Below the pieces are notes generated by a model. The model did no database searches. It worked only from the letters and a program-made list of their open reading frames with translations, and was not told the origin of the DNA. 7,754 nt of DNA, taken from positions 1-7,754 of the forward strand of contig PTKB01000125.1 in the NCBI GenBank assembly GCA_002937555.1, given 5' to 3'. A program made the position numbers and the translations under genes. Positions 1-6,017 of the stretch are shown here, piece by piece (the first letter of the stretch is position 1; the number at the start of each line of letters is the position of its first letter). Origin of the DNA: Alphaproteobacteria bacterium MarineAlpha10_Bin2. Lineage in GTDB: Bacteria > Pseudomonadota > Alphaproteobacteria > UBA828.

Positions 1-217
1 TCTTGTCGTTGCGCTTGTTGCCGGTGAGTTTGACCTTTTCCGCGTTGATGACGATGACATTATCGCCGCAATCCATATGTGGGGTGTAGATCGGTTTGTG
101 CTTGCCCCTGAGACGCGTGGCGACAACGGCGGCGAGACGCCCGAGGACAATATCCTCGGCATCGACCAGCAGCCATTTCTTGTCGATATCCTTGGGAGTG
201 GCCGAGAAGGTTTTCAT
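1..217 (-). CDS. rplM: 50S ribosomal protein L13, N-terminal part (runs off left edge)
   Basis: Ribosomal protein L13 is an early-assembling protein of the large ribosomal subunit. The 72 visible residues begin MKTFSATPKDIDKKWLLVDA and go on through the family signatures LGRLAAVVATRLRGKHKPIY, TPHMDCGDNVIVINAEKV and LTGNKR, which are diagnostic of L13. About half of a typical protein of roughly 150 residues is present; the 3' part lies beyond base 1, where rpsI (S9) usually follows. I chose ATG 217-215 because it gives the usual MKTF start. An in-frame ATG at 226-224 would add only MHV. No strong Shine-Dalgarno sequence precedes either start. The gene is divergent from the crotonase gene and has its own candidate promoter at 278-305. 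Identification is secure; only the exact start is slightly uncertain. Confidence 0.96.
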   Translation of the reverse strand, partial: MKTFSATPKDIDKKWLLVDAEDIVLGRLAAVVATRLRGKHKPIYTPHMDCGDNVIVINAEKVKLTGNKRNDK

Positions 218-277
218 GACGTGCATTGCCCGTGTAAAAGAACTGCCACGACCGGCGCGGCGCTTCAAAGAGGCGGC

Positions 278-305
278 AGTATGCCACAGAATTCTATGCG
301 GTCAA
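278..305 (-). promoter_or_regulatory. Candidate promoter for rplM
   Basis: Read on the minus strand, TTGACC (305-300, 5 of 6 to TTGACA) is followed after 16 nt by CATACT (283-278, 4 of 6 to TATAAT). Transcription would start near 271, giving a leader of about 54 nt before the rplM ATG. The 218-433 divergent region also has an A+T-rich stretch (about 318-360) and a TATATT at 402-407 that could be the -10 of the plus-strand operon, but I see no matching -35 for it. This is consensus matching by eye only. Confidence 0.45.
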
Positions 306-433
306 CTCGAAAGAGCGTTTTATTTCATTTATTTAATTGGTGGTATCAGAGTAGTAATAACGCGTGCTGTGGCCGGGTAGCGGCGTGAGCGTCTGGCGTT
401 ATATATTCCATTAACAATCCAGGAAACCAAGCC

Positions 434-1240
434 ATGGCGACAAGCGCCCACAGCCAACAACAGGAAGAGGCGTCCCTCCTGCGCAGCGACGCGGATGGGG
501 TGGCCAAACTGACGCTCAACCGGCCGCGCGCGGGCAACAGCCTGTCGCGGGGCCTGATGTCGGCGCTACAGGCGGAATTGGACGATATCAGCGCCGATGC
601 CGATGTGCGCGTCGTCGTCATTGCCGCGACGGGCGAAATATTTTGCGCCGGGCATGACCTTAAGGAAATCCGCGCCAATCCCGGCCGCGCGGCCTATGAG
701 GCCCTGTTCGGCCAATGCGCGGCGTTGATGACCAGCATCGTCAAACTGCCGCAGCCGGTAATCGCGCGGGTTCAAGGCGTCGCCACCGCGGCCGGTTGCC
801 AGCTGGTGGCGAGCTGCGATTTGGCGATCGCTGGCGCGAATGCACGCTTCTGTACGCCCGGCGTCCATATCGGCCTGTTCTGCTCGACCCCGATGGTGGC
901 GTTGAGCCGCAATGTCTCGCGCAAGGCGGCGATGGAAATGCTGCTGACCGGGGAAGAAATTGCCCCCGAAACGGCTGAAAAATTCGGCCTGATAAACCGC
1001 GCCGTGAGCGACGCGGAATTGGATCCGGTGGTCGATGACATGTGCGCCCGGATTGTCGACAAATCCCCCCTCACCGTCAGAATCGGCAAACAGGCGTTTT
1101 ACCGTCAGCTCGAAATGGGGCTTGAAGACGCCTATGACTATGCCAGCCAAGTGATGACGGAAAACATGCTGACCAAGGATGCCGAGGAAGGCATCGATGC
1201 TTTTTTGCAAAAACGTCCGCCGGTTTGGCGCGGAAAATGA
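434..1240 (+). CDS. Enoyl-CoA hydratase/isomerase (crotonase) family protein, ECHDC3-like
   Basis: A 268-residue crotonase-fold protein of normal family length. The fold's CoA-binding and oxyanion-hole segments are clear: FCAGHDLKE at 70-78 and VQGVATAAGCQLVASCDLAI at 113-132, then TPGVHIGLFCSTP at 141-153 and the C-terminal EGIDAFLQKRPPVW at 252-265. Both glutamates that activate water in classical enoyl-CoA hydratase are absent: Gln123 and Gly143 occupy the positions of rat Glu144 and Glu164. This pattern, with the GLFCSTP and FLQKRxPVW motifs, resembles the mitochondrial ECHDC3 subfamily, whose chemistry is poorly defined. Hydratase activity should therefore not be assumed. AGGAAA at 421-426 lies 7 nt before the ATG. 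It is the first gene of an apparent operon with a CoA-binding protein (13 nt downstream) and metY. No signal peptide is seen, so a cytosolic location is likely. Confidence 0.88.
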   Translation: MATSAHSQQQEEASLLRSDADGVAKLTLNRPRAGNSLSRGLMSALQAELDDISADADVRVVVIAATGEIFCAGHDLKEIRANPGRAAYEALFGQCAALMTSIVKLPQPVIARVQGVATAAGCQLVASCDLAIAGANARFCTPGVHIGLFCSTPMVALSRNVSRKAAMEMLLTGEEIAPETAEKFGLINRAVSDAELDPVVDDMCARIVDKSPLTVRIGKQAFYRQLEMGLEDAYDYASQVMTENMLTKDAEEGIDAFLQKRPPVWRGK

Positions 1241-1253
1241 GATAAGCACCGGC

Positions 1254-1805
1254 ATGGTAGATGTCGCCATTAAATCGACCGACGGTCACCCGCTCGTTTA
1301 CTTGCCGCATCATGATTATTACTCTGATGCCCACTTACGCGACATTCTCACCAAGGTTCGCTGTTTTGCGATGGTCGGGGCCAGCGCCACATGGAAGCGG
1401 CCCAGTTTCTACGCCATGAAATATCTGTTGAAGAAAGGCTATCGGGTTGTTCCGATCAACCCGCGGAGCGCCGGCGAGGAAATTCTTGGCCAAAAAGTGT
1501 ATGGCAGTCTGGCGGACTATTCGGGTGAGCTCGATATGGTGGATGTTTTCCGCTCCTCCGAAGACGCTTTTGACATCACCAAGGATGTCATCGCGAATAT
1601 GGCAGAGAAGAATATCAAAGTGCTGTGGATGCAGCTCACGGTGCGCAACGACAAAGCCGCCGAGCTGGCCGAAGCAGCTGGCTTGACGGTCATCATGAAC
1701 CGCTGCCCGAAGATCGAATTTGCCCGCCTCTCCGGCGAATTGGGATGGAGCGGCATCAATACGAAAATCGTCACCGCCAAAGTCTTGAGGCCACCCAGAA
1801 TATGA
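1254..1805 (+). CDS. CoA-binding protein, YccU-like (CoA_binding_2 domain)
   Basis: A 183-residue protein with a Rossmann-like CoA-binding domain related to E. coli YccU. The domain spans about residues 31-160: nucleotide loop AMVGASATWKRPS (39-51), MKYLLKKGYRVVPINPRSAG (55-74), GQKVYGSLAD (79-88), DMVDVFRSSE (94-103), LWMQLTVRND (124-133) and the terminal MNRCPKIEFARL (148-159). The domain resembles the CoA-binding half of succinyl-CoA synthetase alpha subunits but has no ligase partner here. It has about 30 extra N-terminal residues and a short C-terminal tail relative to YccU. I chose ATG 1254 because it falls 13 nt after the crotonase stop; an upstream in-frame ATG at 1179 would overlap that gene by 62 nt. 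Its stop overlaps the metY start (ATGA), which suggests translational coupling. The molecular function of the family is not established. Confidence 0.88.
   Translation: MVDVAIKSTDGHPLVYLPHHDYYSDAHLRDILTKVRCFAMVGASATWKRPSFYAMKYLLKKGYRVVPINPRSAGEEILGQKVYGSLADYSGELDMVDVFRSSEDAFDITKDVIANMAEKNIKVLWMQLTVRNDKAAELAEAAGLTVIMNRCPKIEFARLSGELGWSGINTKIVTAKVLRPPRI
1802..1805 (+). other. ATGA stop/start overlap coupling the CoA-binding gene to metY
   Basis: The metY ATG (1802-1804) and the TGA of the CoA-binding gene (1803-1805) share bases. This fixes the metY start: the same frame is open back to 1625, but those codons lie wholly inside the upstream gene. A GAGG at 1787-1790 is a weak ribosome binding site 11 nt before the ATG. 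Reinitiation by ribosomes finishing the upstream gene is the likely mode of translation. Confidence 0.8.
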
Positions 1806-3109
1806 GCAAAACAAGAGATAATTCGGATGGTCCCCGCGAATATGGTTTGGAGACACTTGCGGTTCATGCCGGCGCACGGCCTGATGCTGTTACCGGCGCC
1901 CGGTCGACGCCGATATACCAGACCACGGCGTATGTTTTCGACGATGCCGACCATGCGGCAGAACTGTTTAACTTACAGACCTTCGGCTACATCTATTCTC
2001 GCCTGACAAACCCCACCGTTGCGGTGTTGGAGGAGCGCATCGCCGCACTCGAGGGCGGGCGCGGCGCAGTTGCGGTGGCCAGCGGCCATGCGGCGCAGTT
2101 TCTCACCGGCTTCACCCTGATGGCAAGCGGCGACGAGTTTATCGCTTCGCGCAATCTGTATGGCGGCTCCGTAACGCAGTTCGCCACCAGCTTTCCCAGG
2201 CTCGGTTGGAATTGTCATTTTGTCGACCCGTCGGCGCCTGAAAATTTTGAAGAAGCAATGACGGACAAGGTAAAGTTTATTTTCTGCGAGGGCCTCGCCA
2301 ACCCTGGAGGTGTCGTTCTCGACCTGGAGCCTATTGCCGAGGTCGCCCACCGCCACGGCGTGCCCCTGGTCGTCGACAACACCCTGGCCTCACCCTATTT
2401 ATGCCGGCCTTTCGAGTGGGGCGCCGATATCGTTATTCATTCGGCCACCAAATTTATCGGCGGGCACGGTAATACCATGGGCGGCATTATTGTCGAATCG
2501 GGAAGGTTCGATTGGTTTCAGAATGACAAATTCCCTGCCCTCACCCAGCCCGATGTCGCCTATCACGGCCTGACGTTTGGCGAAACATTTGGTGATTTTG
2601 CGTTCACGATGAAAACCCGCGCCGTGGGGCTGAGGGATTTTGGCCCAGCTCTATCGCCGAGCGCAGCCTGGAATCTGTTGCAGGGCGTGGAGACATTGCC
2701 ATTGCGTATGGAACGTCATTGCAGCAATGCCCAGGCGGTCGCCGAATATCTTGAAGCGCATCCGCAAGTCGCCTGGGTCTCTTATCCCGGGCTCGAGTCC
2801 AGCCCGTTTCGTGCTCTAGCCGATAAATATTTGCCAAAGGGCTGCGGCGCCGTCCTCACGTTCGGCCTCAAAGGAGGCTACGACGCCGGCATCAAGGTCG
2901 TCGATACGGTCAACATGTTTTCCCACTTGGCCAATATCGGCGATACGCGCAGCCTCATCATTCATCCCGCATCAACGACTCACCGCCAGCTGACGGAAGA
3001 GCAATTGGAGGGCGCGGGTGTTGGCCCCGATGTGGTCCGCCTCTCTATCGGCATTGAGACGATCGAAGACATCATCGCCGACCTCGATCAGGCCCTGGCG
3101 TCACTCTAG
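1802..3109 (+). CDS. metY: O-acetylhomoserine aminocarboxypropyltransferase (sulfhydrylase)
   Basis: A 435-residue PLP enzyme of the Cys/Met metabolism family, which converts O-acetylhomoserine and sulfide (or methanethiol) to homocysteine (or methionine). Length and motifs fit the MetY/Met17 branch rather than the shorter MetB/MetC/MetZ branch: LETLAVHAGARPD (16-28), TPIYQTTAYVF (36-46), phosphate-binding YSRLTNPT (65-72), ASGHAAQF (93-100), pyridine-binding Asp192 in VDNTLASPY, the Schiff-base lysine Lys217 in IHSATKFIGGHGN (212-224), and GDTRSLIIHPASTTH (380-394). It appears full length and cytosolic. It is the last gene of the operon and ends in a four-base overlap with the convergent monooxygenase gene. 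Acetyl-CoA is used upstream to make O-acetylhomoserine, so a CoA-binding neighbour is metabolically plausible. The exact sulfur donor cannot be read from sequence. Confidence 0.94.
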   Translation: MSKTRDNSDGPREYGLETLAVHAGARPDAVTGARSTPIYQTTAYVFDDADHAAELFNLQTFGYIYSRLTNPTVAVLEERIAALEGGRGAVAVASGHAAQFLTGFTLMASGDEFIASRNLYGGSVTQFATSFPRLGWNCHFVDPSAPENFEEAMTDKVKFIFCEGLANPGGVVLDLEPIAEVAHRHGVPLVVDNTLASPYLCRPFEWGADIVIHSATKFIGGHGNTMGGIIVESGRFDWFQNDKFPALTQPDVAYHGLTFGETFGDFAFTMKTRAVGLRDFGPALSPSAAWNLLQGVETLPLRMERHCSNAQAVAEYLEAHPQVAWVSYPGLESSPFRALADKYLPKGCGAVLTFGLKGGYDAGIKVVDTVNMFSHLANIGDTRSLIIHPASTTHRQLTEEQLEGAGVGPDVVRLSIGIETIEDIIADLDQALASL

Positions 3110-3139
3110 GTGACACCCCGCTGACCGTGCGGCGTCACT
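3097..3139. repeat. Direct repeat and alternative hairpins at the metY / monooxygenase junction
   Basis: GGCGTCACT occurs twice, at 3097-3105 and 3131-3139. Between them, GTGACACC (3110-3117) can pair with the first copy as an 8-bp stem with one C-A mismatch and loop TCTAG (3105-3109), which holds both convergent stop codons. GTGAC (3110-3114) can instead pair with GTCAC of the second copy (3134-3138), extended by CCGC/GCGG (3118-3121 and 3129-3132). No T-run follows on either strand, so this is not a standard intrinsic terminator. It could be a bidirectional stop or 3'-end stability structure, or chance in coding sequence. Confidence 0.4.
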
Positions 3140-4308
3140 TCCAGAGCGCCCTCGGGAGGCATCCATAGCGCCATGTCCTCCGTACCGTAAACAATGTGCT
3201 CAGACGGCCGGCGCCTTTGGCGCGCAATCCAACTCGCGCCCACCGGCAGGTTGTAATATGCGCGGGCGCACCAAGCGGGCCAGGGAATGAGCGGCCAGGT
3301 GATCCTCGACCAGCGCTGCGTATGCTCGGCGAGCGGGCGCTGGCGCGCTTCCCAGCGGCGAAGCACGGTCGGAATGTCGGCGTCCTCTTCCAGCATGTTT
3401 GCCAACGCCAGCGCGTTGACGATCGACGTGCCGCATCCCTGCCCGAGCCCCGGCGACATCGAATGGGCGGCATCGCCAAGCACGGCGACGCGCCCTTGCC
3501 CCCAGCGCTTCAGATGGGTCGTGACGAAACGGTCGTAGCGCCCTTCTTCGCCGAAGCGTGCGATGATGGATTCGAGATGCGGGAAGCTTCGCCGCCAGAC
3601 TTCCTTGCGCACCGGTACCGCGGCCGCTTCCTTGTCCCGCGCCGGCATCGTCAGGCAGATGTAAAAGACATCTCTGTTGCACGGCGTGTAGAGCACGCGC
3701 CGGCTGCCGCGCCACCACTCCTTGATGCGGATCGATTCGCGCTCGTCATAGTCGCTCGCCACATGCGGCACCAGAAGGCGGATAGCGCCGTCGATATGGC
3801 TGTGCCGGCGGGCGACCAGATCGAGAGAGTCACGCACCATCGAGTTGACCCCGTCGGCGGCGCAGACGAGGTCTGCCGGGTGAGAGGTTCCGTCGGCGGT
3901 CAACAACTCGCCGCCGGGCCGCGCCGCCACGGCTTTCGAACCGGTGACGATTTCTGCGCCGGCGCGCCTCGCCGTGTTGAGAATCGCCTGCAACAATTGC
4001 TCGCGCGGCAAGCAAAATACACGCGAGTAAGGCCGGCCGAAGGCGATACTATCGATAAGGCGGCCATGGCGGTCCCAGCTCCGCCAATCCGGCGCTTCGG
4101 TGCAGCCGGTAAGCGCTTCATCGGCGGCGCCGATCGCGTTCAGCACCCGCACGCCGTTCTCCCACAGCCAAATTCCGGCGCCGAAAGCGCGTATTTCGGC
4201 GGCGCGTTCGTGCACGCGCACCGACCATCCGCGTTGCGCCAACGCGGCCGCGAGTGTCAGCCCGGTGAAGCCGCCGCCGGCGATCTCCGCATGTCGCCTA
4301 TCGCGCAC
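3106..4308 (-). CDS. FAD-dependent monooxygenase (group A aromatic hydroxylase-like)
   Basis: A 400-residue flavoprotein of the FAD_binding_3 family, which includes salicylate and 6-hydroxynicotinate hydroxylases and UbiH-type enzymes. These use NAD(P)H and O2 to hydroxylate a small, often aromatic, substrate. Visible motifs are the N-terminal dinucleotide fold IAGGGFTGLTLAAALAQRG (9-27) with Glu34 ending the second strand, the DG motif LVCAADGVNSMVRD (147-160), and the GD motif VAVLGDAAHSMSPGLGQG (274-291) that binds the FAD ribityl chain. The C-terminal 330-360 segment is rich in Trp and Pro, probably a family-specific tail; I see no true membrane helix. The start is GTG, chosen because GGAG lies 8 nt before it. 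It follows the acetyltransferase gene after 22 nt, so the two are probably cotranscribed. The substrate is unknown. Confidence 0.9.
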   Translation of the reverse strand: MRDRRHAEIAGGGFTGLTLAAALAQRGWSVRVHERAAEIRAFGAGIWLWENGVRVLNAIGAADEALTGCTEAPDWRSWDRHGRLIDSIAFGRPYSRVFCLPREQLLQAILNTARRAGAEIVTGSKAVAARPGGELLTADGTSHPADLVCAADGVNSMVRDSLDLVARRHSHIDGAIRLLVPHVASDYDERESIRIKEWWRGSRRVLYTPCNRDVFYICLTMPARDKEAAAVPVRKEVWRRSFPHLESIIARFGEEGRYDRFVTTHLKRWGQGRVAVLGDAAHSMSPGLGQGCGTSIVNALALANMLEEDADIPTVLRRWEARQRPLAEHTQRWSRITWPLIPWPAWCARAYYNLPVGASWIARQRRRPSEHIVYGTEDMALWMPPEGALEVTPHGQRGVT

Positions 4309-4316
4309 GCAATTCG

Positions 4317-4320
4317 CTCC
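4317..4320 (-). promoter_or_regulatory. Ribosome binding site deciding the GTG start of the monooxygenase
   Basis: GGAG on the minus strand sits 8 nt before GTG 4308-4306. The nearest upstream ATG (4330-4328) is in another frame and hits a stop after ten codons, so the GTG is the best start. The glycine-rich FAD loop then begins at residue 11, as expected for the family. Confidence 0.65.
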
Positions 4321-4330
4321 GGGCCGGCAT

Positions 4331-4816
4331 TCAGGTGCCAGAGAGTTTGGTGTCGCGGGCGTAGCATACCGCTTCGGCTACCTGGACGCCGTCATAGGCC
4401 GGGATGGGTTCGAACGCCATGGTGCCATAGAGCGCCCGCGCGGCATGCCATTGCGGCAAGGTATGCAACACCATGCGGCGATGGCCGGCGGCGGCGGCTT
4501 CCGCCAAAGCGCGCGAGACCAAGTCCCGGGCAATGCCGCCCCTGCGATAATCCGGGCGGACGAAGAGCCGCGCCATTTTCGCCACGCCGTCATCGAGACG
4601 GGCGAAGGCGACGCCGCCGGCAACCGATTCGCCGTATTCGGCGAGTAAAAATCCGTTGCCCGCCGTGTCATAGGGCGCCGGCAACGCGGCGAGGCCGGAT
4701 TCGACTTCATCCCGGCAGGCGTTCTCATCGATGGTGGCGATATATTCCCGAATCTGCTCCCGAATGGCCGGGGTATCCGCGGAAAACCGAGCGCTTCGAA
4801 TGGTTAATCGGGTCAT
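4331..4816 (-). CDS. GNAT family N-acetyltransferase
   Basis: A 161-residue single-domain GCN5-related acetyltransferase of usual length, which moves an acetyl group from acetyl-CoA to an amine. The core is visible: strands GFLLAEYGESVAGGVAFARL (55-74) and AKMARLFVRPDYR (79-91), the pyrophosphate-binding loop RRGGIA (91-96) followed by helix RDLVSRALAEAAAAG (97-111), MVLHTLP (115-121), and the motif B region AARALYGTMAFEPIPAY (125-141). The arrangement resembles free-standing small-molecule acetyltransferases rather than ribosomal RimI types, but the substrate cannot be assigned. ATG 4816 has AGGA about 12 nt upstream. It is first of a two-gene minus-strand unit with the FAD monooxygenase and is divergent from ispH. 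Confidence 0.87.
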   Translation of the reverse strand: MTRLTIRSARFSADTPAIREQIREYIATIDENACRDEVESGLAALPAPYDTAGNGFLLAEYGESVAGGVAFARLDDGVAKMARLFVRPDYRRGGIARDLVSRALAEAAAAGHRRMVLHTLPQWHAARALYGTMAFEPIPAYDGVQVAEAVCYARDTKLSGT

Positions 4817-4899
4817 GGCGGCTACCGATCCTGGAGCGATGGGTCATTATTTCACTGCCGGGCGGCGAAATCCCCAAATAAATGGTGGCTGTTCGCCGA

Positions 4900-4928
4900 T
4901 TGCCGACGTCTTTCGAAGCGGTTAAATT
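4900..4928 (+). promoter_or_regulatory. Candidate promoter for ispH-hpnH
   Basis: TTGCCG (4900-4905) and TAAATT (4923-4928) are each 4 of 6 to the sigma-70 consensus and are 17 nt apart, the optimal spacing. Transcription would start near 4935, giving a leader of about 70 nt. The 187-nt gap between the divergent acetyltransferase and ispH must hold promoters for both; I found no convincing one for the minus strand. Assigned by eye only. Confidence 0.38.
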
Positions 4929-4938
4929 CACTGCTGAG

Positions 4939-4968
4939 CTTGTAAGCTTCCCCTGCCTTGGCTACAAG
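4939..4968 (+). repeat. Interrupted inverted repeat in the ispH leader
   Basis: CTTGTA (4939-4944) and TACAAG (4963-4968) are perfect complements. After a one-base bulge, GC (4946-4947) can also pair with GC (4961-4962), leaving a 13-nt loop. It lies just after the predicted transcription start and 35 nt before the ispH ATG. It could be a leader hairpin or a dyad operator. It is short enough to be chance. Confidence 0.3.
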
Positions 4969-5003
4969 TGCCGGGGGGAACAGCCAGAATTTAGGACCGA
5001 TCG

Positions 5004-5975
5004 ATGCAAGTAATATTGGCGGAACCAAGGGGCTTTTGCGCCGGTGTCGAGCGCGCCATCGAAATCGTCGAGCGCGCTATTGAGGTTTATGGCCCGCCGG
5101 TCTATGTGCGCCACGAAATCGTCCACAACAAGCGCGTCGTCGCCGAGTTGCGCGAAAAAGGTGCGATCTTCGTCGAAGAAGTGAGCGAGGTGCCGGAAGG
5201 CGCGGTCACCATCTTCAGCGCCCACGGCGTCGCCGAAAGCGTCGAGATCGAAGCGCGTAAACGCGGCCTGCCGGTGATCGACGCGACCTGCCCGCTCGTC
5301 GCCAAGGTTCATGTCGAGGCGCAGCGTTATGAAAAGGACGGCGACGAAGTCATCCTGATCGGCCATGAAGGGCACCCGGAAGTCGAAGGCACCAGCGGCC
5401 GCTTGACCAAAGGACCGCAGATCGTCGCCACCGCGGAAGACGTACAGTCCGTCAACGTCTCCAACCCCGACAAAGTGGCGTACGTCACCCAGACCACGCT
5501 CAGCGTCGATGACACGCGCGAAGTTATCGAGGCATTGAAAAAGCGCTTCCCCAATATATCCGGCCCCGACGTCAAGGATATTTGTTACGCCACGCAGAAC
5601 CGCCAAGCCGCCGTGCGGGCGCTTGCCGAGGACGTCCAACTCATTCTCGTGGTCGGCGCGCGCAACAGCTCCAACTCCAACCGCCTGCGCGAAATCGGCG
5701 AAGAAATGGGCGTTCCGACCTATCTCGTCGAAGACGCCAGCGACCTCAATCACGGCTGGTTTGCCGGCGTGGAACGGGTCGGCATCACCGCCGGCGCCTC
5801 CTCGCCCGAGGAATTGGTGCGCGAGCTCTACGCCAAGCTGCGCGAATTCTCCGAAGTCGAACTCAAGATTCAGAACGGAATTAAGGAGCGTGTGCGCTTT
5901 AAATTGCCGGAAGAACTTGTCCGCACCGGCGAAGACGGCCGCACCCCCGGCCATGACCAAATCATCGCGACCTAG
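5004..5975 (+). CDS. ispH: 4-hydroxy-3-methylbut-2-enyl diphosphate reductase (IspH/LytB)
   Basis: The last enzyme of the MEP pathway: it reduces HMBPP to IPP and DMAPP in the cytosol using an oxygen-sensitive Fe-S cluster. The 323-residue length is typical. The three cluster cysteines are present: Cys12 in GFCAGVERAIEIVE, Cys96 in DATCPLVAKVH and Cys194 in DICYATQNRQ. The substrate-binding residues are also conserved: His41 in HEIVHN, His74 in FSAHGV, His124 and Glu126 in GHEGHPEVEGT (120-130), TQTTLSVDDT (162-171), NSSNSNRL (221-228) and GASSPEELV (264-272). AGGA at 4993-4996 is 7 nt before the ATG. hpnH begins 42 nt after the stop, so the pair is probably one operon, tying C5 precursor supply to hopanoid synthesis. 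The enzyme appears intact and is expected to be essential unless another isoprenoid route exists. Confidence 0.98.
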   Translation: MQVILAEPRGFCAGVERAIEIVERAIEVYGPPVYVRHEIVHNKRVVAELREKGAIFVEEVSEVPEGAVTIFSAHGVAESVEIEARKRGLPVIDATCPLVAKVHVEAQRYEKDGDEVILIGHEGHPEVEGTSGRLTKGPQIVATAEDVQSVNVSNPDKVAYVTQTTLSVDDTREVIEALKKRFPNISGPDVKDICYATQNRQAAVRALAEDVQLILVVGARNSSNSNRLREIGEEMGVPTYLVEDASDLNHGWFAGVERVGITAGASSPEELVRELYAKLREFSEVELKIQNGIKERVRFKLPEELVRTGEDGRTPGHDQIIAT

Positions 5976-6017
5976 CGCTAAACGCGAAACCGGATACCGG
6001 AAAGGCTCTTTTAAAAA

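Noticed and set aside
318..360. A+T-rich tract between rplM and the crotonase gene, considered as a plus-strand promoter
   Set aside because: TTGGTG (337-342) and TAATAA (355-360) are only 12 nt apart, too close for a sigma-70 promoter; no better pair was found.
1179..1253. Upstream ATG at 1179 extending the CoA-binding protein by 25 residues
   Set aside because: It would overlap the crotonase coding region by 62 nt, and the extra residues are a shadow translation of the crotonase 3' end.
566..1270. 234-codon open frame on the minus strand opposite the crotonase gene
   Set aside because: Antisense shadow with no domain; the plus-strand product is a recognisable crotonase.
1625..1801. Upstream in-frame extension of metY by 59 codons
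   Set aside because: It lies wholly inside the CoA-binding gene, and the ATGA overlap start at 1802 gives the expected MetY length and N-terminus.
3196..4881. 561-codon open frame on the plus strand across the monooxygenase and acetyltransferase genes
   Set aside because: It is antisense to two genes with clear family motifs. Its translation is rich in Arg, Pro, Ala and His with no recognisable domain, as expected from a GC-rich shadow frame.
5047..5088. Repeated VERAIEI / VERAIEV in the IspH N-terminus (residues 15-28) with near-identical DNA
   Set aside because: A similar DRAIEIVERALE-type sequence is normal in IspH proteins at this place, so this is not a recent duplication of note.
4962..5960. 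332-codon open frame on the minus strand opposite ispH
   Set aside because: Shadow of the well-conserved ispH gene; no family motifs and no convincing ribosome binding site.
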